From Streptococcus oriscaviae (GTDB lineage Bacteria; Bacillota; Bacilli; Lactobacillales; Streptococcaceae): a DNA stretch of 64,000 bases. The translations under genes and the position numbers were made by a program. The DNA is taken from NCBI RefSeq assembly GCF_018137985.1, contig NZ_CP073084.1:124001-188000 (forward strand), written 5' to 3'. Of the stretch, positions 9,039 through 18,128 are shown in pieces (positions within the stretch are counted from its first letter, which is position 1; the number at the start of each line of letters is the position of its first letter). The notes beneath the pieces were generated by a model. The model worked only from the letters and a program-made list of their open reading frames with translations, made no database searches and had not been told where the DNA came from.

Positions 9039-10250
9039 ATGCCTACATTTAATCGTATTCATCTCGTTGTTATGGATTCAGTGGGGATTGGTGCAGCACC
9101 TGACTCAGATAAATTCTTCAACGCAGGTGTAGCAGATACAGACTCAGATACCCTTGGTCATATTTCGGAAAAAGCAGGGCTTTCTGTACCAAATATGGCC
9201 AAAATGGGTCTGGGAAATATCCCGCGTGATACAGCACTTGCGACCGTTCCATCTGAGGAAAATCCCACAGGTTATGTGACCAAGCTGGAAGAAGTGTCGC
9301 TCGGTAAGGATACCATGACAGGCCACTGGGAAATCATGGGGCTCAACATCACAGAACCATTCGACACTTTCTGGGATGGTTTTCCAGAGGATATTTTGAC
9401 AAAAATCGAAGAATTTTCAGGCCGTAAAATCATCCGCGAAGCAAACAAGCCGTATTCAGGTACCGCTGTTATTGATGACTTTGGTCCTCGCCAAATGGAA
9501 ACTGGTGAGTTGATTGTCTACACATCCGCAGACCCTGTGCTTCAGATTGCGGCTCATGAAGATATTATCCCCTTGGATGAGTTGTACCGAATCTGTGAAT
9601 ATGCTCGTTCCATTACCTTGGAGCGTCCGGCTCTGCTTGGTCGGATTATTGCCCGCCCTTATGTGGGTGAACCAGGTAACTTCTCACGAACTGCCAATCG
9701 TCATGACTATGCCGTGTCACCATTTGAGGATACCGTCCTCAACAAGCTGGCAGAAGCAGGTGTACCAACCTACTCCGTTGGTAAAATCAGTGACATTTTT
9801 AATGGTTCAGGCATTACCAACGATATGGGTCATACCAAGTCCAACATGCACGGTGTGGATGTTCTCATTGATACCCTTAAACTGCCAGAATTTGAGAAAG
9901 GTTTCTCCTTCACCAACCTAGTTGATTTTGACGCAGTGTATGGCCATCGCCGTGATATTGAAGGATACCGCGATTGTTTGCAGGAGTTTGACGCTCGTAT
10001 TCCAGAGATTATTGAGAACATGAGAGAAAATGATTTGCTCCTCATCACTGCTGATCATGGCAATGATCCTGCCTATGCAGGTACCGACCATACGCGTGAA
10101 TATGTGCCTCTCTTGGCTTACAGCAAGTCTTTCAAAGGCAGCGGAGTGTTGCCAGTCGGACATTTTGCAGACATTTCAGCGACAGTCGCAGAAAACTTTG
10201 GTGTGGAAAAAGCCATGATTGGCGAGAGTTTCTTGGGTAGATTGGTCTAA
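9039..10250 (+). CDS. deoB: phosphopentomutase
   Basis: DeoB converts (deoxy)ribose 1-phosphate to (deoxy)ribose 5-phosphate during nucleoside catabolism. The protein has 403 residues, the normal length, and belongs to the alkaline-phosphatase-like binuclear Mn enzymes: metal-binding [12 protein letters not shown] near residue 13, KDTMTGHWE near residue 92 with the Thr that carries the phosphate, and [17 protein letters not shown] near residue 340 supplying further Asp and His ligands. A GGAG sits before the ATG. It starts a cluster with punA and deoD, which supply its substrate, with three unrelated small genes between. Confidence 0.97.
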   Translation: MPTFNRIHLVVMDSVGIGAAPDSDKFFNAGVADTDSDTLGHISEKAGLSVPNMAKMGLGNIPRDTALATVPSEENPTGYVTKLEEVSLGKDTMTGHWEIMGLNITEPFDTFWDGFPEDILTKIEEFSGRKIIREANKPYSGTAVIDDFGPRQMETGELIVYTSADPVLQIAAHEDIIPLDELYRICEYARSITLERPALLGRIIARPYVGEPGNFSRTANRHDYAVSPFEDTVLNKLAEAGVPTYSVGKISDIFNGSGITNDMGHTKSNMHGVDVLIDTLKLPEFEKGFSFTNLVDFDAVYGHRRDIEGYRDCLQEFDARIPEIIENMRENDLLLITADHGNDPAYAGTDHTREYVPLLAYSKSFKGSGVLPVGHFADISATVAENFGVEKAMIGESFLGRLV

Positions 10251-10267
10251 AAGAAAGCAGGTAGCTT

Positions 10268-10630
10268 ATGACGGCCGAACAGATAACCGTCTATTTCAAT
10301 CCTAATTGCAGCAAATGCAGGAAGCTGAAGGTTTTGTTAGCAAGTCAAGACTTAGCGGTCAAGTGGGTATACTATCTGGAAAATCCCTTATCGAAATCTG
10401 ACTTGACTGACCTCTTGCTGAAGATGAAAGCGAGACCGAGCGACATAATTCGATTATCAGAGCAGGAGTGCCAAGATAAAACAGATGAGGACCTCTTGCA
10501 GCTGTTGGTTGAACGACCAGACCTGCTCAACAGACCCATTATTGAGAGAGAAGACACAGCCTTTCTCTGCCGCCCTGTGGAGATTATTGCTGAAAAAATG
10601 CCAGACTACGACTGGTCGGAGTATTTGTAA
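10268..10630 (+). CDS. ArsC/Spx-family thioredoxin-fold protein
   Basis: The 120-residue protein has the ArsC-family fold: VYFNPNCSKCRKLK with a CxxC pair at Cys14 and Cys17 and NRPIIERED near residue 88, the conserved Arg loop that in arsenate reductases binds the oxyanion. It is closer to the YffB/YfgD-like arsenate reductase group than to Spx, which regulates RNA polymerase, but sequence alone does not prove arsenate reduction and no ars genes are nearby. It begins 17 bp after deoB and ends 10 bp before the next gene, so it is likely cotranscribed. Confidence 0.85.
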   Translation: MTAEQITVYFNPNCSKCRKLKVLLASQDLAVKWVYYLENPLSKSDLTDLLLKMKARPSDIIRLSEQECQDKTDEDLLQLLVERPDLLNRPIIEREDTAFLCRPVEIIAEKMPDYDWSEYL

Positions 10631-10640
10631 GGAGGCTACT

Positions 10641-11015
10641 ATGTCAGTTGAAGAAAGGGTTGAATTTTGTATAGCTCAGGGGAATAAACTAGCAGGTGCC
10701 CAAGTTTACTATCGTGAAGATTGGGATTGTTACTATTTTGATATTGCAGGCAAGTATTTTGGTTTGCTGTCAGCAAAGTCTGGGGGAGAAAGTTTTATCA
10801 CTTTGAAAAATTTACCCGAGGTAAATGAAGAACTGAGGGCAAGCTATCAAGCTATCCGACCAGGTTATTACACCAATAAAGTTCATTGGAATTCCATTGA
10901 TTTGACTTCGGGTGAGATTGGTAAAGAAATGCTAGCCTCACTCATTATAAGCTCCTACCAACTCGTGGTTAGCAAGCTGCCAAAAAAGGTTCAGGCAACC
11001 TTATTGGAAAAATGA
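10641..11015 (+). CDS. MmcQ/YjbR family protein
   Basis: This 124-residue protein begins MSVEERVEFCIAQGNK and shows the MmcQ/YjbR pattern: a double-wing, CyaY-like fold with YFGLLSAKSGGESFITLK in the middle and RPGYYTNKVHWNSIDL near residue 75. Members are often called DNA-binding, but their biochemical role is not established. The start at 10641 has AAGGAGG seven bases upstream; a longer reading from 10485 overlaps the previous gene and is rejected. It is tightly spaced behind the ArsC-like gene. Confidence 0.85.
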   Translation: MSVEERVEFCIAQGNKLAGAQVYYREDWDCYYFDIAGKYFGLLSAKSGGESFITLKNLPEVNEELRASYQAIRPGYYTNKVHWNSIDLTSGEIGKEMLASLIISSYQLVVSKLPKKVQATLLEK

Positions 11016-11105
11016 AGAATATTATGACCATTTTAGAAAGGAATGTTCAATTAAGTAGATGCAAATATTCGCTTAACTGAATACGGGCTAAAAGTACTAG
11101 AAAAT
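11012..11105 (+). other. possible remnant of a short coding sequence between yjbR-like and hydrolase genes
   Basis: A 22-codon frame (11012-11080) overlaps the preceding stop and reads MKNIMTILERNVQLSR. A second, shifted frame directly before the hydrolase reads DANIRLTEYGLKVLEN, open into the hydrolase ATG. Joined by a frameshift they resemble the end of a small winged-helix type protein, but this is too short for a firm call. Confidence 0.2.
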
Positions 11106-11903
11106 ATGTTTTATCATGCTAAGAATAAAGTTTTATCTTTTCAGGGAATTAAAATGGATTACATTCATTTCGGGAAAGGGGTGAAGCCGCTAATTCTTAT
11201 CCCAGGATTGAGCACTGAGAGGCTTAGAGGGAAAGCATTCCAGATGGCATATTTCTACCGTCTTTTTGCTAAAGATTATCAAGTATTTTTATTTGATCGT
11301 AAAGATGAAGTTAGTGAAGGGTATACTATTTCGGATATGGCAGAAGAAGTGGCCCAAGCTATGTCAGTTCTCCATATTGAAAATGCGGATGTAGTTGGTG
11401 TTTCTCAAGGAGGAATGATTGCACAAATTTTAGCAGTGAATTATCCGTCGTTGGTGAACAAATTAGTTCTAGGTGTCACAACTATGAAAGCAAATGACAC
11501 CGTTTACCAGACTATTGGAAATTGGATAGAATTGGCCGAAAATAGAGACAGGAAAAAAATGGTAGTAGATATGATGGAAAAAGTCTATTCTGAAACTTAT
11601 ATTAGCCACCATAGAGCCCTTATTTGGTTGATGTCAAAGTTCATGAAGGTAAAAGAGTTAGATCGCTTTATCATTCTCGCAAGTTCGATACTTAAATTTG
11701 ATAACTCTTTGGATGTGCCACAGATCAAATGCCCAGTCTTTGTAATTGGCGGTAAAGAAGATAAGGTTGTCGGTGGAGAGTCATCGCTTGAATTAGCAGA
11801 CAAACTTAACTGTGACTATTTCATCTATGAGAAACTTGGTCATTCAGCTTATATTGAAACAAAGGATTTTAATAAACGAATTTTACACTTCTTATCATCT
11901 TAA
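11106..11903 (+). CDS. alpha/beta-fold hydrolase
   Basis: The 265-residue protein is a serine hydrolase of the alpha/beta fold: oxyanion region LILIPGLST near residue 32, nucleophile elbow GVSQGG with Ser100, acid in VIGGKEDKVV near residue 218 and base in KLGHSAYIE near residue 245, in the canonical order. No signal peptide is visible, so it is cytoplasmic; its substrate is unknown. The start is uncertain: ATG 11106 lacks a good ribosome site, and ATG 11154 (MDYIHFGKG), behind AGGGA, is an alternative, although the residues between resemble those of relatives. It interrupts the nucleoside gene cluster. Confidence 0.85.
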   Translation: MFYHAKNKVLSFQGIKMDYIHFGKGVKPLILIPGLSTERLRGKAFQMAYFYRLFAKDYQVFLFDRKDEVSEGYTISDMAEEVAQAMSVLHIENADVVGVSQGGMIAQILAVNYPSLVNKLVLGVTTMKANDTVYQTIGNWIELAENRDRKKMVVDMMEKVYSETYISHHRALIWLMSKFMKVKELDRFIILASSILKFDNSLDVPQIKCPVFVIGGKEDKVVGGESSLELADKLNCDYFIYEKLGHSAYIETKDFNKRILHFLSS

Positions 11904-11921
11904 ATATTAAAAGGAGACAAC

Positions 11922-12731
11922 ATGTCACTATTAGAAAAAATTATTGAAACAAAAGACTTTTTGGTCGAAAAAGGATTGACAGAGGCTGAGTTTGGTCTGA
12001 TTTTGGGATCAGGCCTGGGTGAACTGGCAGAAGAAGTGGAAAATGCCATTGTCATCGACTACGCCGACATTCCAAACTGGGGCAAATCAACAGTTGTCGG
12101 CCACGCTGGAAAACTGGTTTATGGGGACTTGGCAGGACGTAAGGTCTTAGCTCTACAAGGACGATTCCATTTCTATGAAGGAAATCCAATGGAAGTCGTA
12201 ACCTTCCCAGTTCGTGTCATGAAGGCCCTGGGCTGTCAAGGTGTCATTGTCACCAACGCAGCAGGCGGTATCGGCTACGGCCCAGGTACCCTGATGACTA
12301 TTACAGACCACATCAATCTGACCGGTCAAAATCCGCTGATTGGCGAAAACTTGGAAGAATTTGGTCCTCGTTTCCCAGATATGTCCAATGCCTATACCAA
12401 GGAATACCGTGAAAAAGCCCATGCTATTGCTGAAAAAATGGGGATCAAGCTAGACGAGGGTGTCTATCTGGGTGTGACCGGTCCGACCTATGAAACTCCT
12501 GCTGAAATCCGTGCCTTTCAAACCATGGGAGCCCACGCTGTTGGGATGTCAACCGTGCCAGAAGTCATTGTGGCAGCCCATTCAGGACTCAAGGTCCTGG
12601 GCATCTCAGCCATCACCAACTTTGCCGCTGGCTTCCAATCCGAGCTCAACCACGAAGAAGTGGTCGAAGTCACCCAACAAATCAAGGGCAACTTCAAGGG
12701 TCTAATTAAGGCAATTTTGGCGGAGTTGTAA
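11922..12731 (+). CDS. punA: purine-nucleoside phosphorylase, trimeric type
   Basis: The enzyme cleaves inosine and guanosine with phosphate to base and ribose 1-phosphate. At 269 residues it has the low-molecular-mass PNP motifs: LILGSGLGEL near residue 29, VVGHAGKLVYG, LQGRFHFYEGN near residue 79 (phosphate site), VTNAAGGIG near residue 112, GPTYETPAE near residue 190, AVGMSTVPE near residue 208 and ITNFAAG near residue 235, where Asn reads 6-oxopurines. AAGGAG precedes the ATG. With the hexameric DeoD downstream the cell covers both oxo- and amino-purine nucleosides. Ribose 1-phosphate goes to DeoB upstream. Confidence 0.96.
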   Translation: MSLLEKIIETKDFLVEKGLTEAEFGLILGSGLGELAEEVENAIVIDYADIPNWGKSTVVGHAGKLVYGDLAGRKVLALQGRFHFYEGNPMEVVTFPVRVMKALGCQGVIVTNAAGGIGYGPGTLMTITDHINLTGQNPLIGENLEEFGPRFPDMSNAYTKEYREKAHAIAEKMGIKLDEGVYLGVTGPTYETPAEIRAFQTMGAHAVGMSTVPEVIVAAHSGLKVLGISAITNFAAGFQSELNHEEVVEVTQQIKGNFKGLIKAILAEL

Positions 12732-12815
12732 ACTAACACGAAGTGAAGTTCGAGTTCTACTCATTTGAACTGGAGCTCTCCTTTTATCCGATTTCAAAAC
12801 GAAAGGTAATAATAA

Positions 12816-13529
12816 ATGTCAATCCATATTTCCGCAAAACCAGGCGACATCGCTGATAAAATCTTGCTTCCAGGAGATCCTCTCCGCGCCAAATTTATTG
12901 CAGAAAATTTCCTAGAAGATGCTGTCTGCTTCAATGAGGTTCGCAACATGTTTGGCTACACTGGAACCTACAAGGGCCATCGTGTTTCTGTCATGGGAAC
13001 AGGAATGGGCATGCCCTCCATCTCCATTTATGCCCATGAACTGATTAACGAATACGGTGTAAAAAAACTAATCCGTGTCGGAACTGCAGGCTCTCTCAAC
13101 AAGGATGTTCATGTCCGCGAACTGGTTTTGGCGCAAGCTGCGGCTACCAACTCTAAGATGATTAATATCGACTGGCCAGAATACGATTTGCCACAGATTG
13201 CTGACTTTGACCTTTTGGACAAGGCCTACCATATCGCCAAGGACCTGAACCTGACCACCCACGTTGGGAATGTCCTATCATCAGACAGTTTCTATTCTCC
13301 AAAGCTCTTCAGCCGCAACATTGAACTGGGTCAGCTGGGAGTAAAAGCAGTGGAGATGGAAGCAGCTGCTCTATATTATCTGGGAGCTAAGTTCGGCGTT
13401 CAAACCCTGGCCATCATGACCATCTCTGATAGCTTGGTTAATCCAGAAGAGGACACAACAGCAGAAGAGCGTCAAAACACCTTTACGGATATGATGAAGG
13501 TAGGCTTAGAAACCCTGATTGCTGAGTAA
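12816..13529 (+). CDS. deoD: purine-nucleoside phosphorylase, hexameric DeoD type
   Basis: DeoD phosphorolyses adenosine, inosine and guanosine nucleosides. The 237-residue protein begins [33 protein letters not shown] binds phosphate. [16 protein letters not shown] near residue 64, RVGTAGSL near residue 86, [10 protein letters not shown] near residue 178 (ribose-binding Met-Glu) and SDSLV near residue 203 (catalytic Asp) are all present. It lies 84 bp behind punA; that gap holds no clear terminator, so cotranscription is likely. A terminator follows it. The family call is secure. Confidence 0.97.
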   Translation: MSIHISAKPGDIADKILLPGDPLRAKFIAENFLEDAVCFNEVRNMFGYTGTYKGHRVSVMGTGMGMPSISIYAHELINEYGVKKLIRVGTAGSLNKDVHVRELVLAQAAATNSKMINIDWPEYDLPQIADFDLLDKAYHIAKDLNLTTHVGNVLSSDSFYSPKLFSRNIELGQLGVKAVEMEAAALYYLGAKFGVQTLAIMTISDSLVNPEEDTTAEERQNTFTDMMKVGLETLIAE

Positions 13530-13549
13530 TCCTTGTTATATAGCAGATG

Positions 13550-13588
13550 ACGAACCATTATAGACCTTTGCCTATAATGGCTTGTCTT
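13550..13588 (+). terminator. deoD terminator, overlapping the next promoter
   Basis: CCATTATAG (13555-13563) pairs with CTATAATGG (13572-13580) and the stem extends outward to GAC/GTC, followed by a T run. The glgP -35 box (13582-13587) lies in its 3' flank. Confidence 0.85.
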
Positions 13589-13648
13589 TTTTACGAAAAT
13601 GGGGTATAATAGGGAAAACGTTTCCAGTTCTTGTCTGAAACGTTTCTG
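13582..13648 (+). promoter_or_regulatory. glgP promoter with two LacI-family operator-like palindromes
   Basis: TTGTCT (13582-13587), a 17-bp spacer and TATAAT (13605-13610) form the promoter. Just downstream are GGAAAACGTTTCCA (13613-13626, 12 of 14 cre positions) and TGAAACGTTTCTGA (13635-13648, containing the perfect palindrome GAAACGTTTC). Sites over and after the start suit repression by CcpA or a MalR-type regulator. Confidence 0.65.
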
Positions 13649-13683
13649 ATTCTTTACGATATTTATTCAAAGGAGACCTATCC

Positions 13684-15948
13684 GTGATTAACTTACAAAA
13701 TTTTGTGCAGGCCATGTATGCCAAAAGAATTGAAGACTGTTCTGATCAAGAACTTTACTATGCTCTACTGGCCCTGTCCAAGCACCGCAGTGAAGCTCAG
13801 TATACCAATGAGCAAAAGAAGAAAGTTTACTACATTTCTGCTGAGTTTCTGATTGGGAAACTCTTGTCCAACAACCTGATTAACCTGGGCATCTACGATG
13901 AGGTTAAGGGGCAGTTGGCTGCTGCTGGCAAGGACTTGTTGGCCATTGAAGATGTGGAGATGGAACCATCTCTAGGTAACGGTGGCTTGGGCCGTCTGGC
14001 TGCCTGCTTCTTGGATTCGATTGCCAGCCTTGGCCTCAATGGGGATGGTGTTGGTCTCAACTATCATTTCGGCCTTTTCCGTCAGTTGTTCCAGTACCAC
14101 CAACAATCTGCTGTGCCAAACGAGTGGATTACTCCCCGTTCATGGCTGACAGAGTCACCAATTTCTTACAAGGTGCCATTTGCTAACTTCACCTTGACAT
14201 CTAAACTCTATGACATTGACGTTCCAGGCTACAAGACTGAGCGTAAGAACCGCCTCCGTCTCTTTGACTTGGCCTCTGTTGATGACAATATCATTGACGA
14301 TGGTATCAGCTTTGACATGGAAGATATCTTCCGCAACCTGACCCTTTTCCTCTATCCAGATGATTCCACAGATCAAGGTAAGATTTTGCGGATCTTCCAG
14401 CAGTATTTCATGGTGTCCAATGCGGCTCAGCTTCTGATTGACGAAGCGATTGCCAAGGGTTCCAATCTCCATGATTTGCCAGACTACGCAGTGGTTCAAA
14501 TCAATGATACCCACCCATCGCTGGTGATTCCAGAGTTGATTCGTCTTTTGGAGCTGCGTGGCATTGATTTCGACGAGGCTGTTCAAATTGTTAAAAAGAT
14601 GACGGCCTACACCAACCACACCATCTTGGCAGAAGCCTTGGAAAAATGGCCACTTGATTTCTTGAACCGTGTCGTACCGCATTTGGTACCATTTATCGAG
14701 GAATTGGACCGCCGTGCAAAAGAAGTGAAAAATGATCCTGCGGTCAATATCATTGATGAACATGGCCGTGTACACATGGCCCACATGGATATTCACTACG
14801 GCTATTCTATCAACGGTGTTGCAGCTCTCCACACAGACATTTTGAAATCTTCTGAGCTGAAGGCCTTCTATGACCTTTACCCAGAAAAATTCAATAACAA
14901 GACCAACGGTATTACCTTCCGCCGCTGGCTCATGCACGCCAACCCTAGCTTGGCCCACTATTTGGATGAGTTGATCGGTCATGGCTATCACCACGATGCT
15001 TCTGAGTTGGAACAACTCTTGAACTTCAAGGACAGTCAAGACTTCAAAGAACGTTTGGAAGAAATCAAGCAGCACAACAAGCGGAAGTTGCAACGCCATA
15101 TCTTGAAAAACCAAGGTGTTGAGGTTAACCCTGAGTCTATCTTTGACGTTCAAATCAAGCGTATGCATGAGTACAAGCGCCAGCAGATGAATGTTCTTTA
15201 TGTCATCCACAAGTATTTGGACATCAAGGCTGGTAACATTCCTGCCCGTCCGCTGACTGTCTTCTTTGGAGGTAAAGCTGCACCTGCCTACACCATTGCT
15301 CAGGACATCATTCACTTGATTCTGGTCTTGTCACAGGTTATCAAAAATGATCCAGAAGTGGCTCCACACTTGCAAGTTGTCATGATTGAGAACTACAATG
15401 TCACTGAGGCAAGCTTTATCATTCCTGCGGCAGATATTTCTGAGCAAATTTCCTTGGCTTCTAAGGAGGCGTCCGGTACTGGTAACATGAAATTCATGCT
15501 CAATGGTGCTTTGACCATTGGTACCGATGACGGTGCCAACGTGGAAATTCACGAATTGGTAGGCGATGACAATATCTACATCTTTGGCCAAGACAGTCAA
15601 ACGGTTATTGACCACTATGCAAATGGAACCTATCATCCATATAGTTTCTATGAGCGCGACAGCATTCGTCCTTTGATTGACTTTATCACCAGTGATGTAG
15701 TCCGTCATGCTGGGGGCATCGATGAGCGTCTCTGGCGTTTACAGGACAACCTCAAAAATAACGACTACTTCATGACCTTTCTTGACTTGGAAGACTATAT
15801 CCAAACCAAGGAACGCATGCTGGCAGACTATGAAGACCGAAATAGCTGGCTGGACAAGGTTATTGTCAACATCGCCAAAGCAGGTTTCTTCTCATCTGAC
15901 CGCACCATCGAGCAGTACAACCAAGACATCTGGCATTTGGAAAAATAA
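13684..15948 (+). CDS. glgP: glycogen/maltodextrin phosphorylase
   Basis: This PLP enzyme phosphorolyses alpha-1,4-glucans to glucose 1-phosphate. It has 754 residues, a bacterial length. Signatures are [13 protein letters not shown] near residue 100, IQ-type substrate loops [14 protein letters not shown] near residue 276, [11 protein letters not shown] near residue 405 and [12 protein letters not shown] with the PLP lysine at Lys603. The start is GTG at 13684 with AAGGAGA upstream. It stands alone without malQ or glg genes, so whether glycogen or imported maltodextrin is the main substrate cannot be told; the LacI-family operators in front suggest sugar control. malP is an equally defensible name. 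Confidence 0.93.
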   Translation: MINLQNFVQAMYAKRIEDCSDQELYYALLALSKHRSEAQYTNEQKKKVYYISAEFLIGKLLSNNLINLGIYDEVKGQLAAAGKDLLAIEDVEMEPSLGNGGLGRLAACFLDSIASLGLNGDGVGLNYHFGLFRQLFQYHQQSAVPNEWITPRSWLTESPISYKVPFANFTLTSKLYDIDVPGYKTERKNRLRLFDLASVDDNIIDDGISFDMEDIFRNLTLFLYPDDSTDQGKILRIFQQYFMVSNAAQLLIDEAIAKGSNLHDLPDYAVVQINDTHPSLVIPELIRLLELRGIDFDEAVQIVKKMTAYTNHTILAEALEKWPLDFLNRVVPHLVPFIEELDRRAKEVKNDPAVNIIDEHGRVHMAHMDIHYGYSINGVAALHTDILKSSELKAFYDLYPEKFNNKTNGITFRRWLMHANPSLAHYLDELIGHGYHHDASELEQLLNFKDSQDFKERLEEIKQHNKRKLQRHILKNQGVEVNPESIFDVQIKRMHEYKRQQMNVLYVIHKYLDIKAGNIPARPLTVFFGGKAAPAYTIAQDIIHLILVLSQVIKNDPEVAPHLQVVMIENYNVTEASFIIPAADISEQISLASKEASGTGNMKFMLNGALTIGTDDGANVEIHELVGDDNIYIFGQDSQTVIDHYANGTYHPYSFYERDSIRPLIDFITSDVVRHAGGIDERLWRLQDNLKNNDYFMTFLDLEDYIQTKERMLADYEDRNSWLDKVIVNIAKAGFFSSDRTIEQYNQDIWHLEK

Positions 15949-15970
15949 AACAGTCCGGGGGACTGTTTTA
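15948..15970 (+). terminator. glgP terminator
   Basis: AAACAGTCC (15948-15956, from the stop codon) pairs perfectly with GGACTGTTT (15960-15968) across GGG. Confidence 0.8.
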
Positions 15971-15971
15971 T

Positions 15972-16192
15972 CCCGAGCCCAGAAACAAGAAAGCGAGGCC
16001 ACAGTCCGGGGGATACAAACAGTTTGGGGAACTGTTTGTACCTGAGCCTTGAAACAAAAGAGCGAGGTACAGTCTAGGGATAGACTCTTTCAGCTGACCC
16101 TCTGAAAATTGGAAAAGGGCCATATATCCCGAGCCCAGAAATAGGACAGCGAGGCCACAGTCCGATAAAACCTGGAGCAATCCAGGTTTTTC
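15972..16192 (+). repeat. intergenic cluster of constant-loop hairpins and terminators
   Basis: Three hairpins carry a related 14-nt loop: 15979-15992 (CCAGAAACAAGAAA), 16048-16061 (CTTGAAACAAAAGA) and 16135-16148 (CCAGAAATAGGACA). The stems close with GC/GC next to G-A mismatches; the second extends as GTACCT/AGGTAC. A fourth, divergent one lies near 16098-16119. Between them are plain hairpins: 16014-16024 with 16030-16040 and the terminator 16167-16192 (AAAACCTGG/CCAGGTTTT). The region fills the 293-bp gap before hemW; I see no gene in it. Confidence 0.7.
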
Positions 16193-16226
16193 TTTGTGTC
16201 CGATTTCTTCTGAAAATGAAACATTG

Positions 16227-16235
16227 TGCTATAAT
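16227..16235 (+). promoter_or_regulatory. hemW extended -10 promoter, possibly giving a leaderless mRNA
   Basis: TGCTATAAT (16227-16235) is an extended -10 box only 6 bp ahead of the ATG at 16242, so transcription should start at or next to the first codon. Confidence 0.6.
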
Positions 16236-16241
16236 AGGTCT

Positions 16242-17378
16242 ATGCAAAATCGTCCTACATCCGCCTATATTCATATCCCTTTTTGTACCCAGATTTGTTA
16301 CTATTGTGACTTTTCCAAGGTCTTTATCAAAAATCAGCCTGTTGATGAGTATTTAAAGGCTCTGATGGAAGAGGTCCGTCATTATGAACTTCCAGCCCTC
16401 AAGACCCTTTACATCGGTGGGGGAACGCCTTCGGCCCTCTCGGCTGAACAGCTGGGTTACCTGTTGACCAACTTGGGAAATGAATTGGATTTTTCCCAGC
16501 TGGAAGAATTTACCATAGAGGCCAATCCAGGTGATTTGACGGCGGATAAGATTGCGGTTTTGAAAAAATCGGCCTGCAATCGGATTTCTTTGGGCGTTCA
16601 AACCTTTGACAATAAGATGTTGAAACGCATCGGTCGCAGCCACAATGAGAGCCAAATCTATGAAACCATCGATAGCCTCAAGGCCGCTGGTTTTCACAAT
16701 ATCTCCATCGATTTGATTTATGCCCTTCCTGGCCAGACCATGGACCAGGTCGTGGACAATGTAGCCAAGGCCCTGGCTCTTGATATACCCCATCTCAGCC
16801 TTTATAGCTTGATTTTGGAAAATCATACAGTCTTTATGAACCGGCAAAAACGAGGCCGGCTCTATCTTCCGGGAGAAGATGTCGAATCCGAGATGTTTGA
16901 CTATATCCTGTCTGAATTGGAAAAACATAGCTTTGAGCATTACGAAATTTCCAACTTTACCAAACCAGGCTTTGAAAGTCGCCACAATCTCATGTACTGG
17001 GATAATGCGGAGTATTACGGCCTAGGTGCAGGAGCATCAGGTTATCTAAATGGCATGCGCTACCGCAATCGGGGGCCCATCCAGCACTATCTCAAGTCTG
17101 TCCGAGAAAAGGGGCACTCCCGCCTTCACGAGGAATATTTGACCCCAAATGAACAGATGGAAGAAGAGATGTTTCTTGGCCTGCGGAAGAAAACGGGTGT
17201 TTCCATTGCCCGCTTTGAAGAAAAATTTGGCCTGTCCTTCCAGGACCGCTATGGCCAGATTGTCCAAGGCTTGAAGGAAGAAGGACTTCTGCAGCAAGAA
17301 GGAGACCGCATCCGCATGACGAAAAAGGGCCTTTTCTTGGGAGACACGGTTGCGGAACGCTTTATTCTAGAAGAATAA
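16242..17378 (+). CDS. hemW: radical SAM heme chaperone HemW-like protein
   Basis: HemW proteins are relatives of oxygen-independent coproporphyrinogen oxidase; characterised ones bind heme and deliver it rather than oxidise coproporphyrinogen. The 378-residue protein starts MQNRPTSAYIHIPF with the radical SAM cluster Cys15, Cys19 and Cys22 (CTQICYYC). GGGTPSAL near residue 66, EANPGDLT and the C-terminal HemN domain follow. Streptococci lack heme synthesis, which fits a chaperone rather than an oxidase. The start is ATG 16242; an upstream frame from 16194 would place the promoter inside the gene. The next gene follows after 21 bp. Confidence 0.9.
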   Translation: MQNRPTSAYIHIPFCTQICYYCDFSKVFIKNQPVDEYLKALMEEVRHYELPALKTLYIGGGTPSALSAEQLGYLLTNLGNELDFSQLEEFTIEANPGDLTADKIAVLKKSACNRISLGVQTFDNKMLKRIGRSHNESQIYETIDSLKAAGFHNISIDLIYALPGQTMDQVVDNVAKALALDIPHLSLYSLILENHTVFMNRQKRGRLYLPGEDVESEMFDYILSELEKHSFEHYEISNFTKPGFESRHNLMYWDNAEYYGLGAGASGYLNGMRYRNRGPIQHYLKSVREKGHSRLHEEYLTPNEQMEEEMFLGLRKKTGVSIARFEEKFGLSFQDRYGQIVQGLKEEGLLQQEGDRIRMTKKGLFLGDTVAERFILEE

Positions 17379-17399
17379 TCAGTAGATAAGGAGAAGATT

Positions 17400-18128
17400 A
17401 TGGGACTGAAATACCAAGAACACTTTACTATTCCATTTGACATGGTTGATGTCAAACAAGAGTTAAAGCTACCGCCATTCATTTCCTATTGTTTGGGTGT
17501 ATCAGGTAGACAGTCTGAGTCCATCGGGCGTAGCGATTTGTTCGTTTTCGATGAATACGGACTTATCTGGGTAGTAACAGATTATGAGTTGAGAATCAAC
17601 CGTCTTCCCCGTTACAATGAAACCATCACAATCGAAACAGAAGCTGTTGCCTATAACAAGTTCTTCTGTTATCGGAAGTTCTTTATCTATGATCAGGATG
17701 GAGAGTTGCTGTTTGACTTGCTCTGTTATTTTGTATTGATTGATTTTGAAACTAGGAAGGTCAGCCCAGTTCCAGATGACTTGATAGCACCCTATCAGTC
17801 TGAAAAGGTCAAAAAATTGCAACGGGCACCTAAGTACAATGACTTGATCGATGCTGATAGCAAGGAGTTTACAGTTCGCTACTTTGATATTGATATGAAC
17901 GGTCATGTCAATAATAGTAAGTACTTGGAGTGGATGTACGAGGCCTTGGACTATGACTTTCTTCTGGGGCATAAGCCAAAAAAAATGCAGCTGCGCTATG
18001 TGAAAGAAGTTTCACCGGGCGGAACGATTTTCTCACGTTTTGTAAAAGACGGTCTTGTCAGCCAGCATGAGATAGATTACCAAGGACAAATTCATGCTCA
18101 GGCTGTTATTGAATGGGAGAAGAGATGA
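17400..18128 (+). CDS. acyl-ACP thioesterase
   Basis: The 242-residue protein matches bacterial acyl-ACP thioesterases, which release fatty acids from acyl carrier protein. It has two hot-dog halves: the N-terminal one around residues 1-130 (SDLFVFDEYGLIWVVTDYEL) and the C-terminal one with DIDMNGHVNNSKYLEWMYE near residue 160, the Asn-His-containing catalytic segment of the plant FatA/FatB family. AAGGAGA precedes the ATG. It overlaps the Nudix gene by 4 nt. No membrane segment is visible, so it acts in the cytoplasm. Chain-length preference cannot be read. Confidence 0.9.
   Translation: MGLKYQEHFTIPFDMVDVKQELKLPPFISYCLGVSGRQSESIGRSDLFVFDEYGLIWVVTDYELRINRLPRYNETITIETEAVAYNKFFCYRKFFIYDQDGELLFDLLCYFVLIDFETRKVSPVPDDLIAPYQSEKVKKLQRAPKYNDLIDADSKEFTVRYFDIDMNGHVNNSKYLEWMYEALDYDFLLGHKPKKMQLRYVKEVSPGGTIFSRFVKDGLVSQHEIDYQGQIHAQAVIEWEKR

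Noticed and set aside
14155..15315. 386-codon minus-strand frame inside glgP
   Set aside because: Shadow of the strongly biased glgP coding strand; no ribosome site or family resemblance.
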